Positions 37,447 to 46,170 of a DNA stretch of 64,000 nt are shown in pieces. Position 1 is the first letter of the stretch. Each line of letters opens with the position of its first letter. The notes beneath the pieces were generated by a model, which did not search any database, was not told the DNA's origin, and worked only from the letters and a program-made list of their open reading frames with translations. The DNA is from an uncultured Lachnospiraceae bacterium (GTDB taxonomy: Bacteria > Bacillota > Clostridia > Lachnospirales > Lachnospiraceae): positions 29,580 to 93,579 of the forward strand of contig CAMWXB010000009.1 of NCBI GenBank assembly GCA_947178125.1, in the 5' to 3' direction. The translations under genes were made by a program, and so were the position numbers.

Positions 37447-38805
37447 ATGAATTTTACAAATGCGGATGAAAAAAGAACTTATATGCTGGAAACACCGGTC
37501 AAAAAACTGGTCTGTACTTTAGCAGGTCCTACCATTTTAAGTATGCTGATTACTTCTTTTTATAATATGGCAGATACCTTTTTTGTAGGAAGAATCAATA
37601 CACAGGCAACAGGAGCGGTCGGTATTGTATTTTCAGTGATGGCAATCATTCAGGCCGTGGGATTTTTCTTTGGACACGGTTCCGGCAATTACATATCCAG
37701 GAAATTAGGCGCACAGGAAATGGAAGAAGCGGAGAAAATGGCAGCAGTCGGCTTTTTTTTGGCATTTATTGCAGGAATTGTGCTGATGGCGGCAGGTCTT
37801 CTCTTTCTTGAACCGCTGGCATATCTGCTCGGTTCTACGGATACAATATTATCTTATACAGTTACTTATTTGGGAATTGTTCTGCTCGGTGCGCCGGCAA
37901 TGACGACTTCTCTTGTATTGAATAATCAGATGCGGTATCAGGGAAGCGCATTTTATGCGATGATCGGAATTGTATCCGGTGCAGTGCTCAATATTATACT
38001 CGACCCTGTTTTAATTTTTGGATGCAGTCTTGGAATTGCCGGAGCTGCACTGGCAACGACGATTAGTCAGTATGTCAGCTTTGTACTTCTTTTGATCATG
38101 ATCAGAAGAGGCGGAAATATGCAGATTCGTATTCGTAATTTTAAGCCGAGTATTCATTTTTTTAAGGAAATGGTGCGGGGAGGTACGCCGTCTTTGTGCA
38201 GACAGGGACTCGCGAGTCTGGCAACGATCTTTCTGAACCGTACGGCAGGTTTTTACGGAGATGCGGCAATTGCCGGGATGTCTATCGTATCGAGAATTTC
38301 AATGTTTGCAAATTCTGCATTGATCGGATTTGGGCAGGGATTCCAGCCTGTCTGTGGTTTTAATTATGGTGCGGGTAAAAATGACAGGGTGCTGGAAGCG
38401 TTCTGGTTCTGCGTGAAATATGCTTTTTTGTTCTTATTAGTTGTGGCAACGGCAGGATTTATTTTTGCACCGGGTCTTGTGGCTTTATTCCGAAAAGATG
38501 ATATTGATGTCATTGAAATCGGAAGCGCTGCTCTGCGGTATCAGGTCATTGCTTTTCCGTTGAATGCCTGGATTGTTATGTGTAATATGATGCTGCAGTC
38601 TGTTGGAAAAGGCTTGAAAGCATCCATTGTTGCATCTGCAAGGCAGGGACTTTGTTTTATACCTCTCATTATGATATTGCCATATTTTTTCGGTCTTTTT
38701 GGTGTTGAAATCTGTCAGGCAGTTTCGGATGTTCTGACGCTTGTGATTTCTGTTCCGATTGGGATGAGCGTTATAAAGGAAATGCAGAATATAAAAAAGG
38801 AATGA
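37447..38805 (+). CDS. MATE family efflux transporter
   Basis: 452 residues with twelve predicted membrane segments in two homologous halves; family text includes LAGPTILSMLITSFYNMADTFF, FGQGFQPVCGFNYGA and the DPVLIFG loop. MATE proteins export drugs or metabolites in exchange for Na+ or H+. It stands alone with its own structured leader. The stop lies in a hairpin shared with the convergent gene. Confidence 0.93.
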   Translation: MNFTNADEKRTYMLETPVKKLVCTLAGPTILSMLITSFYNMADTFFVGRINTQATGAVGIVFSVMAIIQAVGFFFGHGSGNYISRKLGAQEMEEAEKMAAVGFFLAFIAGIVLMAAGLLFLEPLAYLLGSTDTILSYTVTYLGIVLLGAPAMTTSLVLNNQMRYQGSAFYAMIGIVSGAVLNIILDPVLIFGCSLGIAGAALATTISQYVSFVLLLIMIRRGGNMQIRIRNFKPSIHFFKEMVRGGTPSLCRQGLASLATIFLNRTAGFYGDAAIAGMSIVSRISMFANSALIGFGQGFQPVCGFNYGAGKNDRVLEAFWFCVKYAFLFLLVVATAGFIFAPGLVALFRKDDIDVIEIGSAALRYQVIAFPLNAWIVMCNMMLQSVGKGLKASIVASARQGLCFIPLIMILPYFFGLFGVEICQAVSDVLTLVISVPIGMSVIKEMQNIKKE

Positions 38806-38828
38806 AGATTTAAAAAATCTTCATTCCT
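38792..38828 (-). terminator. Terminator of the CofE-like gene
   Basis: A 13-bp stem (38798-38810 with 38816-38828, five-base loop) is followed on the minus strand by six T residues. It overlaps the end of the MATE gene. Confidence 0.75.
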
Positions 38829-38853
38829 GGAAGAACATCTCGTTTGAACTTTT

Positions 38854-40044
38854 TTAATTGGTGTAATTATCGAAATATCCCTGAATGAGAATAACAGGTG
38901 TTCCTTTATCGCCGGAACCACTTGTCAGGTCACATAATGAACCGATCAAGTCTGTCAGTCTTCTCGGCGTCGTTCCCTGAGAAGCCATATCGCCGACCAG
39001 ATTGTCTTTCTTTTCTCTGATACGGTTGGAAATCGCTTCTTTTAAAGCTTCGCCGGATAAATCTTTAAAGTCATTATCTGCAAGATATTTCAGTTTTACT
39101 TCATTGGGCGTTCCTTCCAGACCGGGTGTGCTTGCAGGAGATACACAGGGGTCTGCGAGTTCCCATATTTTTCCGACAGGGTCCTTGAAGGCGCCGTCGC
39201 CGTATACCATGACTTCTACATGTTTGCCAGTCTTGTTCAGGATTTCTTTCTGGATATCCATGACCAGATCGGTACATTCTCTTGGGAAGAGTTTGATTGT
39301 ATCTTCCGTCGATTTGTTGGAGCCGAGTAATCCATATTTTTCGTTGCACCCGCTTCCGTTTACAGGACTTGTGAGAATATCGTCCATTCCCATAACGATT
39401 TCGGCACCCGCCGCCTTCAGAAGTCTCTTCGTACGCATTCTCGTATGGATATCGCAGTTCAAAACATTCTTTGTATAAGAAAGAATGCTTCTGCAGTCGT
39501 TAGCAAAGATGATTTCTACTTCTGCGCCTGCTTCTTTGATGAGATTTCCGTAATAATCAACGTAATCCACACCTGTAAAAGGATGTTTATTTTCTCCGAA
39601 GAGTTCACGGTATTTCTCAAGTGTAAGTACATCGCTGTAAGGATTGATTCCTGCTTCATCTAACTGGTCCAGAGAAACAAGCTCATTTCCTACTTCATCA
39701 CTTGGATAACTGAGCATCAGAACGACTTTTTTAGCGCCCATTGCGATTCCCCGCAGGCAGATTGCAAAACGGTTTCTGGATAAGATTGGGAAAATAACGC
39801 CAATCGTTTCTCCGCCGAGTTTTGTCCTGACATCTTCTGCAATCGCTTCTACCGATGCGTAATTTCCCTGTGATCTGGCTACAACTGATTCCGTTACCGC
39901 GATAACATCTCTGTCACGCAGTTCAAATCCCTCGCTCTGTGCCGCCTCTAATACACTATCTGTAACAATTTTTACCAGATCGTCGCCTTCCCTGATGATA
40001 GGACAGCGGATTCCTCTGGATACGGTTCCGACTTTTCTTTCCAT
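38854..40044 (-). CDS. CofE-like (F420-0:gamma-glutamyl ligase family) protein
   Basis: 396 residues. The region VIAVTESVVARSQGN, the GRI-like GIRCPIIREGDDL start and the HTRMRTKRLLKAAGAEIVMGMDD part match the coenzyme F420-0:glutamate ligase family as found in Clostridia. No F420 gene is in the window and Lachnospiraceae are not known to make F420, so the true acceptor is probably different. A type I-like leader (CAGGCTGAGAAAGGAG, TTGGTATA) precedes the ATG. It is monocistronic, bounded by a terminator. Confidence 0.8.
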   Translation of the reverse strand: MERKVGTVSRGIRCPIIREGDDLVKIVTDSVLEAAQSEGFELRDRDVIAVTESVVARSQGNYASVEAIAEDVRTKLGGETIGVIFPILSRNRFAICLRGIAMGAKKVVLMLSYPSDEVGNELVSLDQLDEAGINPYSDVLTLEKYRELFGENKHPFTGVDYVDYYGNLIKEAGAEVEIIFANDCRSILSYTKNVLNCDIHTRMRTKRLLKAAGAEIVMGMDDILTSPVNGSGCNEKYGLLGSNKSTEDTIKLFPRECTDLVMDIQKEILNKTGKHVEVMVYGDGAFKDPVGKIWELADPCVSPASTPGLEGTPNEVKLKYLADNDFKDLSGEALKEAISNRIREKKDNLVGDMASQGTTPRRLTDLIGSLCDLTSGSGDKGTPVILIQGYFDNYTN

Positions 40045-40147
40045 TGCTATACCAATTCTCCTTTCTCAGCCTGTAAAGGCTTTCTCCCTTAATAGGATTT
40101 TAAAACCACCTTTACTATTATAATATAATCATAAGAAAAGCGAAAGA

Positions 40148-41716
40148 TTAAAATACATCTACTTTATTTTTAGTATAGAAAATAGAAAAATTAAAATTCC
40201 GGATACCCATATTGTCGGATTTTTTACCCATGCGGCGGCAGTAGTCATACATCCAGGAAGCTTCCATATTATCAGGCGTGTAATAAGGATTGCTTTTTTC
40301 ATTCAGTAAAATTGGTGCGGCATCGGCCGAAAGGGTGGAAAGATAATAATGGTCGCTCGTCCGTGTGTTGTATTCTTCCGTATAAGCAGTATGTGCGGGG
40401 TTTAAATTATAGCGGGCTATCCAATAATCCGGGTGGGAAAAAGAAAGGCCGATATAAAATACGGTAACGACCGCCACACTGTAAAAGAATAATGGAAAGC
40501 GTTGAAAATAAATATAAATCGTGATGCCTGTCATCAGCAGAAAAATGACCACAAGTGACCATATCACAAAAAATCGAAGGAAAGTCAGGTTATAGGTCGC
40601 AATATACATGAACATCCTGAGCGCGCTGGATAAGATCATGATAAAAGTGCATCCGCTGATGATGGTAAGAATAATTTTCAGGATAAGATTATCCTTGAAA
40701 AAATGCAGGCAGAGCAGCACGAGGAACAGATTGATGATGCAGACTGCCAATAACTGGAAGAATCCCTGTCTGGCATAAGCAGCATAAGTGTATCCTTCCG
40801 GGAGCTTCATATTGCCGATGAACAGATAAAAAATCTGTATAAAGCTGAATAACAGATAAATAAGGGAAAGCATACCGGTCACAGTGATCGCGATAATGGG
40901 TTCTCCGATTTTTTTCACCGTGACCTCTTCCGGTACGGTCTTTTTGCAAAGTGCCGATAACAGCGAATAAGATGCAAAGAATACCGCTGTGATCAAAAAG
41001 CCGACTCTGAAGATTCCCGTTAAAGAAATATCGAAATAAAAGAGGTTTTCCATCATACTGCGGAAAACGACATCCGCACTGCATAAAAGGATTGTCATAA
41101 CGATAAGAATCGGTACGGAAACGGAAAATCCAATCATAATATACAGAATATAGTTCTTTTTATCGCTTTTTTTCTCTTTTTGGGCATCATAAAAAGAAGC
41201 CAGGTCGATCAAGGGAGAAAAAAGGCAGGCAATAGAACTCCCCATCGTGCGCAGAATGGCACCCAGATATTTCGGAAGATTCCATCCTGCATCATAATAG
41301 ACCGTATGCAGTATCAGAATAAAAGTCAGCAAAAAGATGCCCAGTTTGTTCATCCATAAAAGCTGCGGGGAATCGGTACAGCAATTGGAAACTCCAAGCA
41401 GGAGAACGCTAATCACATAGAAAAGACTGTCTTTTTTGTATGGAACCCCTAACCTTTTCATAGATAAGAAGAAATAGCAAAGGGTTCCGGCGACGAAAAA
41501 AGGGTAAGTGATGCCAGAAGCATTTCTGTACAGGCAGAATGCGTAAAATAGAGCATAGAGTATGCTGGCAGGAGCAAAAAAAGAAAATTGTTTTTTCATT
41601 TGTCTGGTCAGTACCGTTTCTTCTTTTTTGATTTCTGCTTTCTGTGCTTCTTCCTGACGGAAGTAATTATTTACGGCGTAAGCATTTGGTTGGTCGATTT
41701 GATATGGTTCGTTCAT
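40148..41716 (-). CDS. DUF4173/DUF4153-type polytopic membrane protein
   Basis: 522 residues with about twelve membrane segments after a charged 50-residue N-terminus. The segment LPEGYTYAAYARQGFFQLL and the RMFMYIATYNLTFLRFF part match the DUF4173 family. Function is unknown; members often sit beside HTH regulators and DUF2975 proteins, as here. GGAGG precedes the ATG. A hairpin TCTGCG...CGCAGA lies in the 50 bases before it. Confidence 0.8.
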   Translation of the reverse strand: MNEPYQIDQPNAYAVNNYFRQEEAQKAEIKKEETVLTRQMKKQFSFFAPASILYALFYAFCLYRNASGITYPFFVAGTLCYFFLSMKRLGVPYKKDSLFYVISVLLLGVSNCCTDSPQLLWMNKLGIFLLTFILILHTVYYDAGWNLPKYLGAILRTMGSSIACLFSPLIDLASFYDAQKEKKSDKKNYILYIMIGFSVSVPILIVMTILLCSADVVFRSMMENLFYFDISLTGIFRVGFLITAVFFASYSLLSALCKKTVPEEVTVKKIGEPIIAITVTGMLSLIYLLFSFIQIFYLFIGNMKLPEGYTYAAYARQGFFQLLAVCIINLFLVLLCLHFFKDNLILKIILTIISGCTFIMILSSALRMFMYIATYNLTFLRFFVIWSLVVIFLLMTGITIYIYFQRFPLFFYSVAVVTVFYIGLSFSHPDYWIARYNLNPAHTAYTEEYNTRTSDHYYLSTLSADAAPILLNEKSNPYYTPDNMEASWMYDYCRRMGKKSDNMGIRNFNFSIFYTKNKVDVF

Positions 41717-41767
41717 ATTATTCCTCCATTCTTTTTTGTCTGCGGATTTTGGCGCAGATATGAATAA

Positions 41768-41992
41768 TCAGTTTTCGGTTTGCTCTTCTTCATCTATATA
41801 TTGAAGGATGTCGCCCGGTTGGCAGTCAAGCGATTTACAGATAGCTTCCAGCGTAGAAAAACGAATGGCCTTTGCCTTATTGTTCTTCAGTATGGAAAGA
41901 TTGGCCAGTGTAATATCGACCTCGTTTGCCAGTTCTGTCAGGCTTTTTTTGCGCATTGCCATAACAACATCCAGATTGATCATAATTGCCAT
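41768..41992 (-). CDS. Small Cro/CI-type HTH regulator (YozG-like)
   Basis: 74 residues, nearly all helix-turn-helix: MRKKSLTELANEVDITLANLSILKN and STLEAICKSLDCQPGDILQY. This is the HTH_26 type commonly paired with DUF2975 proteins. It probably controls its own operon. AGGAG is five bases from the ATG. A GTCTGC/GCAGAC hairpin (42007-42022) lies between the DUF2975 gene and this one. Confidence 0.9.
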   Translation of the reverse strand: MAIMINLDVVMAMRKKSLTELANEVDITLANLSILKNNKAKAIRFSTLEAICKSLDCQPGDILQYIDEEEQTEN

Positions 41993-42006
41993 TTTTACTC
42001 CTATCT

Positions 42007-42022
42007 GTCTGCTTCAGCAGAC
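42007..42022 (-). promoter_or_regulatory. Type II leader hairpin
   Basis: GTCTGC-TTCA-GCAGAC on the plus strand, perfect 6-bp stem. On the minus strand it is followed by AGATAGGAGTAAAA and the ATG of the HTH gene. Confidence 0.5.
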
Positions 42023-42031
42023 ACATTTGTT

Positions 42032-42478
42032 TTATATTGTCAGGTCATTGTCAAGTTTATAGGTAATCGCTTTGTCAAATACGCGGGCCAGTACCTTGCT
42101 GAACAGACCAGCAATAACGAATACCAGAATGATAATGAAAACGGCGGGTGTTATATAAATGAAAAGGCGGCATGCAGTTATGAGTGCGATGCAGAAACTG
42201 TATATGCTCATTTTGTCGAGGCTGTTCACATTTTCTTTGATAAAGCAGTCATCTTTGATGACGGAGAGGAACATTTTGCGCAGTTCGTGAATGATCAGAA
42301 CGGCAAATATACCTGACAGGAAAAGAACAACGAGCAGAGAGTAAAAATTGTCCCTGAAGTAAGAGTTGTATTTTCCGTAAAATTTGATGGAAAACGGAAG
42401 AGTGGCTGTTACGAAAATACCTGCAAAATACATCAGATCTAGTAAATATTTAGTAAACAGCGTTAATTTGTCTTTCAT
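42032..42478 (-). CDS. DUF2975 family membrane protein
   Basis: 148 residues from ATG 42478, which follows AAGGAGG at seven bases. It has four membrane segments (about 10-30, 45-65, 90-110, 115-140), matching DUF2975. It is the first gene of a DUF2975-HTH-DUF4173 unit. The pairing with a small HTH protein suggests a membrane partner that controls the regulator, but this is inference. Confidence 0.82.
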   Translation of the reverse strand: MKDKLTLFTKYLLDLMYFAGIFVTATLPFSIKFYGKYNSYFRDNFYSLLVVLFLSGIFAVLIIHELRKMFLSVIKDDCFIKENVNSLDKMSIYSFCIALITACRLFIYITPAVFIIILVFVIAGLFSKVLARVFDKAITYKLDNDLTI

Positions 42479-42501
42479 AGAGTACCTCCTTGTTTTTCCA
42501 T

Positions 42502-42530
42502 AATATAACATGATGTATAACGAATGTCAA
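42502..42530 (-). promoter_or_regulatory. Strong promoter of the DUF2975 operon
   Basis: On the minus strand TTGACA (42530-42525) and TATATT (42507-42502) with a 17-base spacer, 24 bases before the ATG. Confidence 0.8.
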
Positions 42531-42623
42531 CAAATATTTATTGAAAAACAATAAATTATTATTAATATACGATATTATGATGGGAAAGTTAAAAGAAAAA
42601 CATTTTTAATGATTGAATTGTTA

Positions 42624-42646
42624 AACTTTTTGCATCCATAATCCGT
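42624..42646 (+). promoter_or_regulatory. Possible ECF-type promoter of the sigma factor gene
   Basis: AAC and CGT are separated by 17 bases (42624-42626 and 42644-42646), within the sequence from TTAAAC to CCGTTA. This resembles ECF sigma promoters and would allow autoregulation. No good sigma-A promoter is visible in front of the gene. Confidence 0.3.
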
Positions 42647-42690
42647 TATTTAAGTGTAAGACGTTTTACGAGAAGGAGCAGGTCGAAAAT

Positions 42691-43227
42691 TTGAAGTTTT
42701 CAACCGTAAAGAAGCAAGTGACAGATAAAGAACTGATTCGCAAAGTGCATAATGGAGATAAGGAATCGCTGAATGCCATTGTTCGGAAGTACTATGATGA
42801 AATTTATCGGTTTTGTCTGTATCTGACAGGACAGGAAATGGATTCTTATGATATTACGCAGGAAGTGTTTCTGAAATTTATCCGGTATGTCGATTCTTAT
42901 CAGTATAAAAATCTAAAGGGGTATCTTCTGATGATTGCCCGCAATGCCTGCTATGACTATTTTCGACATAAAAAAGAAACGACCTGTATTGATGAAATTG
43001 CAGAATCCGGGGAAGAAGATTCACAAATTACGCGTGTAGAAAATAAAATGCTGCTGCATCAGGCGCTTATCGGCCTTTCGCCGGAACAGCGGGAAGTGAT
43101 TATTCTGCGGATATACGAAGAATTGAAGTATACGGAAATCGCAAAGATATTGGGATGTAATCTTTCTACGGTAAAATCACGTTATTTCCAGGGAATTAAA
43201 AAGTTGGACAGGCTGCTTGAAAATTAG
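42691..43227 (+). CDS. ECF-type RNA polymerase sigma factor
   Basis: 178 residues. Region 2 (about 28-95) contains YYDEIYRFCLYLTG, DITQEVFLKF and YLLMIARNACYDYFR. Region 4 (about 120-175) contains LSPEQREVIILRIYEELKYTEIAKILG and STVKSRYFQGIKKL. It is a short alternative sigma factor. The start is TTG, with AGAAGGAG upstream. It begins a rightward operon with a membrane protein that may act as anti-sigma factor, and an ABC transporter that it may regulate. Confidence 0.9.
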   Translation: MKFSTVKKQVTDKELIRKVHNGDKESLNAIVRKYYDEIYRFCLYLTGQEMDSYDITQEVFLKFIRYVDSYQYKNLKGYLLMIARNACYDYFRHKKETTCIDEIAESGEEDSQITRVENKMLLHQALIGLSPEQREVIILRIYEELKYTEIAKILGCNLSTVKSRYFQGIKKLDRLLEN

Positions 43228-43265
43228 AAATCCGAGGGTCGGGAAAGGAACAGAGTAAAAAATAT

Positions 43266-44063
43266 ATGAAGATCATAGAAAAAGATATCCGGGAAGAATT
43301 TCGAATAACGGATCAAAATATTATCATTGATGAGAAAAGAAAAGAGGAAACACTGTTATATCTACAGAAAAAAATTGCCGGAAAACAGACACATGTATTA
43401 AGCAATAGGATGGAAATCCTGCTTCAGCAGTTTCGGTATATGGATAAGTTCATGATCGGGATACATGCCGCATTTTGTATCATTCCGGTACTGATAATGG
43501 TCATTCTGCATTGGTCCGCGGGTTATGGAAGATTCATAATGAAGATAGGAGAAGAAGAGATTATTTTGATATCCACAATTCTTTCCGGGATTCTGGGCAT
43601 TGTTTCTATTATGGAAGTCGGCCGCGTTTTTTTCTCAGGCATTGCGGAACTGAGCGAAAGCTGCTACTTCAATGTCAGGCAGATGGTGGCGTTTCAACTT
43701 GTTTTATCCGGTATTATAAATCTCATGTTTCTGTTCATCGGTATTCTTTTCGTTGGGATACGATGGAAAATGGAACTGCTCCGCATCGGATTGTATATAC
43801 TTGTACCGTTCGTCATTGCGGAATGCTGTTGTCTGATGGTGGTGCTTTCGGAAGCCGGTAGAAAAAATTCTTATCTCCTGATAATGGTAGGAGCATTTGT
43901 TATTGTATTTTATTGTATTCTGGCTTCTTCACCGGAATTGTACCGGACAGCGGCGCTGGCCGTATGGGGAGCCGCGTTGATGATCGGTCTGCTGCTGCTT
44001 GCGGTACAGATTAAGATATTGTTTCGTGGAATCGAGAAAGGAGAAATTTTATGCGCGAATTAG
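43266..44063 (+). CDS. Membrane protein, possible anti-sigma partner
   Basis: 265 residues. A soluble, charged N-terminal part of about 60 residues (KDIREEFRITDQNIIIDEKRKEE) is followed by six or so membrane segments. Position directly after an ECF sigma gene, and a cytoplasmic N-terminus before the first membrane segment, are the pattern of anti-sigma factors, but no zinc-binding motif is present and I do not recognise the family. Its end overlaps the ATPase gene by 13 bases. Confidence 0.75.
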   Translation: MKIIEKDIREEFRITDQNIIIDEKRKEETLLYLQKKIAGKQTHVLSNRMEILLQQFRYMDKFMIGIHAAFCIIPVLIMVILHWSAGYGRFIMKIGEEEIILISTILSGILGIVSIMEVGRVFFSGIAELSESCYFNVRQMVAFQLVLSGIINLMFLFIGILFVGIRWKMELLRIGLYILVPFVIAECCCLMVVLSEAGRKNSYLLIMVGAFVIVFYCILASSPELYRTAALAVWGAALMIGLLLLAVQIKILFRGIEKGEILCAN

Positions 44064-44914
44064 AATTGGTGGAGCTTCAAAAGAATTTTAAAGATAAGAT
44101 AGCCGTGCAGAGTATCAGTATGCGCATGGAGCATGGCGTTTATGGATTGCTCGGGGAGAACGGAGCCGGAAAGACAACGCTGATGAGGATGATCTGTGGT
44201 ATTTTGGAACCGTCTCATGGGGAAATCCGATGTGACGGAATGAGAATTGAGAAGTTGGGGGGGGAATATAGGAGTCTTTTGGGATATCTCCCGCAGGATT
44301 TCGGTTATTATGAAGATTTTACCGCACATCGATTTTTACATTATATGGCGGCTTTGAAAGCTCTTCCGGAAGCATATGCGAGGGCGAGAATCGATGAACT
44401 GCTGGAAATGGTGGATTTAACAGCGGTAAAGAACAAGAAGCTGAAAACTTTTTCTGGCGGCATGATTCGGAGAATCGGTATCGCCCAGGCGCTTTTAAAT
44501 AATCCTGAAATTCTTGTTCTGGACGAGCCGACATCCGGCCTTGATCCGAAAGAAAGGGTGCGTTTCCGAAATATTATTAGTTCCCTCGGAAAGAACAGGC
44601 TCGTAATTCTTTCTACCCATATTGTTTCGGACGTGGAATATATTGCCGACAAAATCATGATCATGAAGAATGGGAAAATGATACGGACGGGAACGGAAGC
44701 CCAGATGGCAGAGGAAGTAAAAGATTGTGTCTGGAAGTGCCTTGTCACGGAAAAAGAAGCGATGGAACTGAACGAAAATTATATCGTGAGCAATTTGAAA
44801 AATCAGGGAGAACGGGTGGAACTGCGTATTGTCTCCAAAGAAAAGCCGACGGAAAATGCCGAAATACAGGATGTTACGCTGGAGGATATTTACTTGTATC
44901 TTATCCAGGCATAG
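44051..44914 (+). CDS. ABC transporter ATP-binding protein
   Basis: 287 residues. Walker A is GENGAGKTT near residue 36, the signature FSGGMIRRIGIAQAL, Walker B ILVLDEPTSGLDP and the switch His in STHIVSD. The C-terminal extension fits ABC-2 type exporters. It overlaps the preceding gene and is followed by two permeases, with which it should form an exporter. The start ATG 44051 follows GGAGAAAT. Confidence 0.93.
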   Translation: MRELELVELQKNFKDKIAVQSISMRMEHGVYGLLGENGAGKTTLMRMICGILEPSHGEIRCDGMRIEKLGGEYRSLLGYLPQDFGYYEDFTAHRFLHYMAALKALPEAYARARIDELLEMVDLTAVKNKKLKTFSGGMIRRIGIAQALLNNPEILVLDEPTSGLDPKERVRFRNIISSLGKNRLVILSTHIVSDVEYIADKIMIMKNGKMIRTGTEAQMAEEVKDCVWKCLVTEKEAMELNENYIVSNLKNQGERVELRIVSKEKPTENAEIQDVTLEDIYLYLIQA

Positions 44915-44921
44915 GGCAGGG

Positions 44922-44987
44922 TTGAAAGAAAAACGTTTTCAACTATTGAATTTGAGTATTTGTCGAAGCAGACAGATGGGGGTAAAT
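44922..44987 (+). promoter_or_regulatory. Leader hairpins before the first permease
   Basis: GGTTGAAA and TTTTCAAC form a hairpin like the first hairpin of type I leaders. A weaker GTC-gaagca-GAC hairpin follows, then AGATGGGGGTAAAT directly before ATG 44988. The last part matches the MBOAT-gene leader at 52.65 kb, whose peptide would also begin MGVNM if the upstream ATG were used. Confidence 0.45.
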
Positions 44988-46118
44988 ATGAAGTTATATA
45001 AGCTGGAATTATATAAATTATTCAAAAGAAAAATTGTAATCGTGGGAATGCTCTGTGTTATTGGGATTTTGCTGTTTTTCTTTGCGATGAAGGTTTCGGA
45101 CGAGTGGGCTTATGTCGATGGAGTAACATATCACGGTTATCAGGCGGTACAGGTCAACAGGCAGATCACGGAGGAATTTAAAGGGGTACTGACGGATGAA
45201 AAAGTGAATGCGATTGTTGAGAAATATGGATTTCCACAGGAAGTCGTATGGGACTACGGCGGTTTCAGGGACAGTAATTTTCTGAATAATTTTGTCATAA
45301 AATATCTGGCGGACGGATTCATGAGAGGATGGGAAGAAGGGGAATATCAGATATCGACTATGACTTATCCGATTGCCGATACGGAACTCGGCGCGATAAG
45401 GGAACTTACCGGACAGGAAATTATGCTGGCATATACGAATGGATGGGGAGTCTTTATTGATATGATGGAGGTCGGCATGGTTCTTGCCTGTATCCTGATT
45501 TTATTTTCCGTTTCGGTCTTATTTGCGGGTGAAAAGCAGAAGAAGATGCTGCCTCTGCTTTTTACGACAAAAGAGGGAAGAAAAAAGGATATTTATATGA
45601 AAATAGCGGCGGCATTTACGGTAACGGCTGGTATCTGGCTGATCGTAATCCTCATGAGTTTCATTGCATGCGGGCTTGTTTATGGTTATGACGGAATTGA
45701 CAGTTTTGTTGGCGCTACGAATATATCGTTCTTTATTACAGCGCAGAGCTGGTCGGTGTCAATATGGACTGTAAAATATTTTCTGATGGTTGTTGTGCTT
45801 CGTTCTTTTATCGGCGTTATATTATTGTGTGCGGTGACGATTTATATTTCCGCATGCTGTAGGAGTTCTTTTCATGCAGTCTCCATTGCCGCAGTCAGCT
45901 ATGGACTGCCTGTTTTACTGTGGTTTATTATGCCAATTGGTTTTATTTTTTCATTGATAAGAGTTTTGATCTATGCTTCGACTTTTTATCAGTGTATGTG
46001 TTCTTCGATTTACGATGTTGGAAGAATCTGGCACATATTAGCGGCAATCGCAATCGTTATTTCCATCATCTGTGTGATTATCGCGTATTGGAAGTATAAG
46101 AGGCAGCAGGACATATAA
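44988..46118 (+). CDS. ABC-2 type permease, copy 1
   Basis: 376 residues starting MKLYKLELYKLFKRK. One membrane segment lies near residues 18-36, an outside domain of about 140 residues follows, then five or six membrane segments. The outside domain contains GYQAVQVNRQITEEFKG, also present in copy 2. ATG 44988 follows GGGGGT; ATG 44976 is in frame and would overlap that SD. It should combine with the ATPase just upstream. The transported compound is unknown. Confidence 0.82.
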   Translation: MKLYKLELYKLFKRKIVIVGMLCVIGILLFFFAMKVSDEWAYVDGVTYHGYQAVQVNRQITEEFKGVLTDEKVNAIVEKYGFPQEVVWDYGGFRDSNFLNNFVIKYLADGFMRGWEEGEYQISTMTYPIADTELGAIRELTGQEIMLAYTNGWGVFIDMMEVGMVLACILILFSVSVLFAGEKQKKMLPLLFTTKEGRKKDIYMKIAAAFTVTAGIWLIVILMSFIACGLVYGYDGIDSFVGATNISFFITAQSWSVSIWTVKYFLMVVVLRSFIGVILLCAVTIYISACCRSSFHAVSIAAVSYGLPVLLWFIMPIGFIFSLIRVLIYASTFYQCMCSSIYDVGRIWHILAAIAIVISIICVIIAYWKYKRQQDI

Positions 46119-46170
46119 CAGGTTGAAAAATAAAGTCGTTCGCAGGCTGAGAGAAGAGGATGGTATCATT

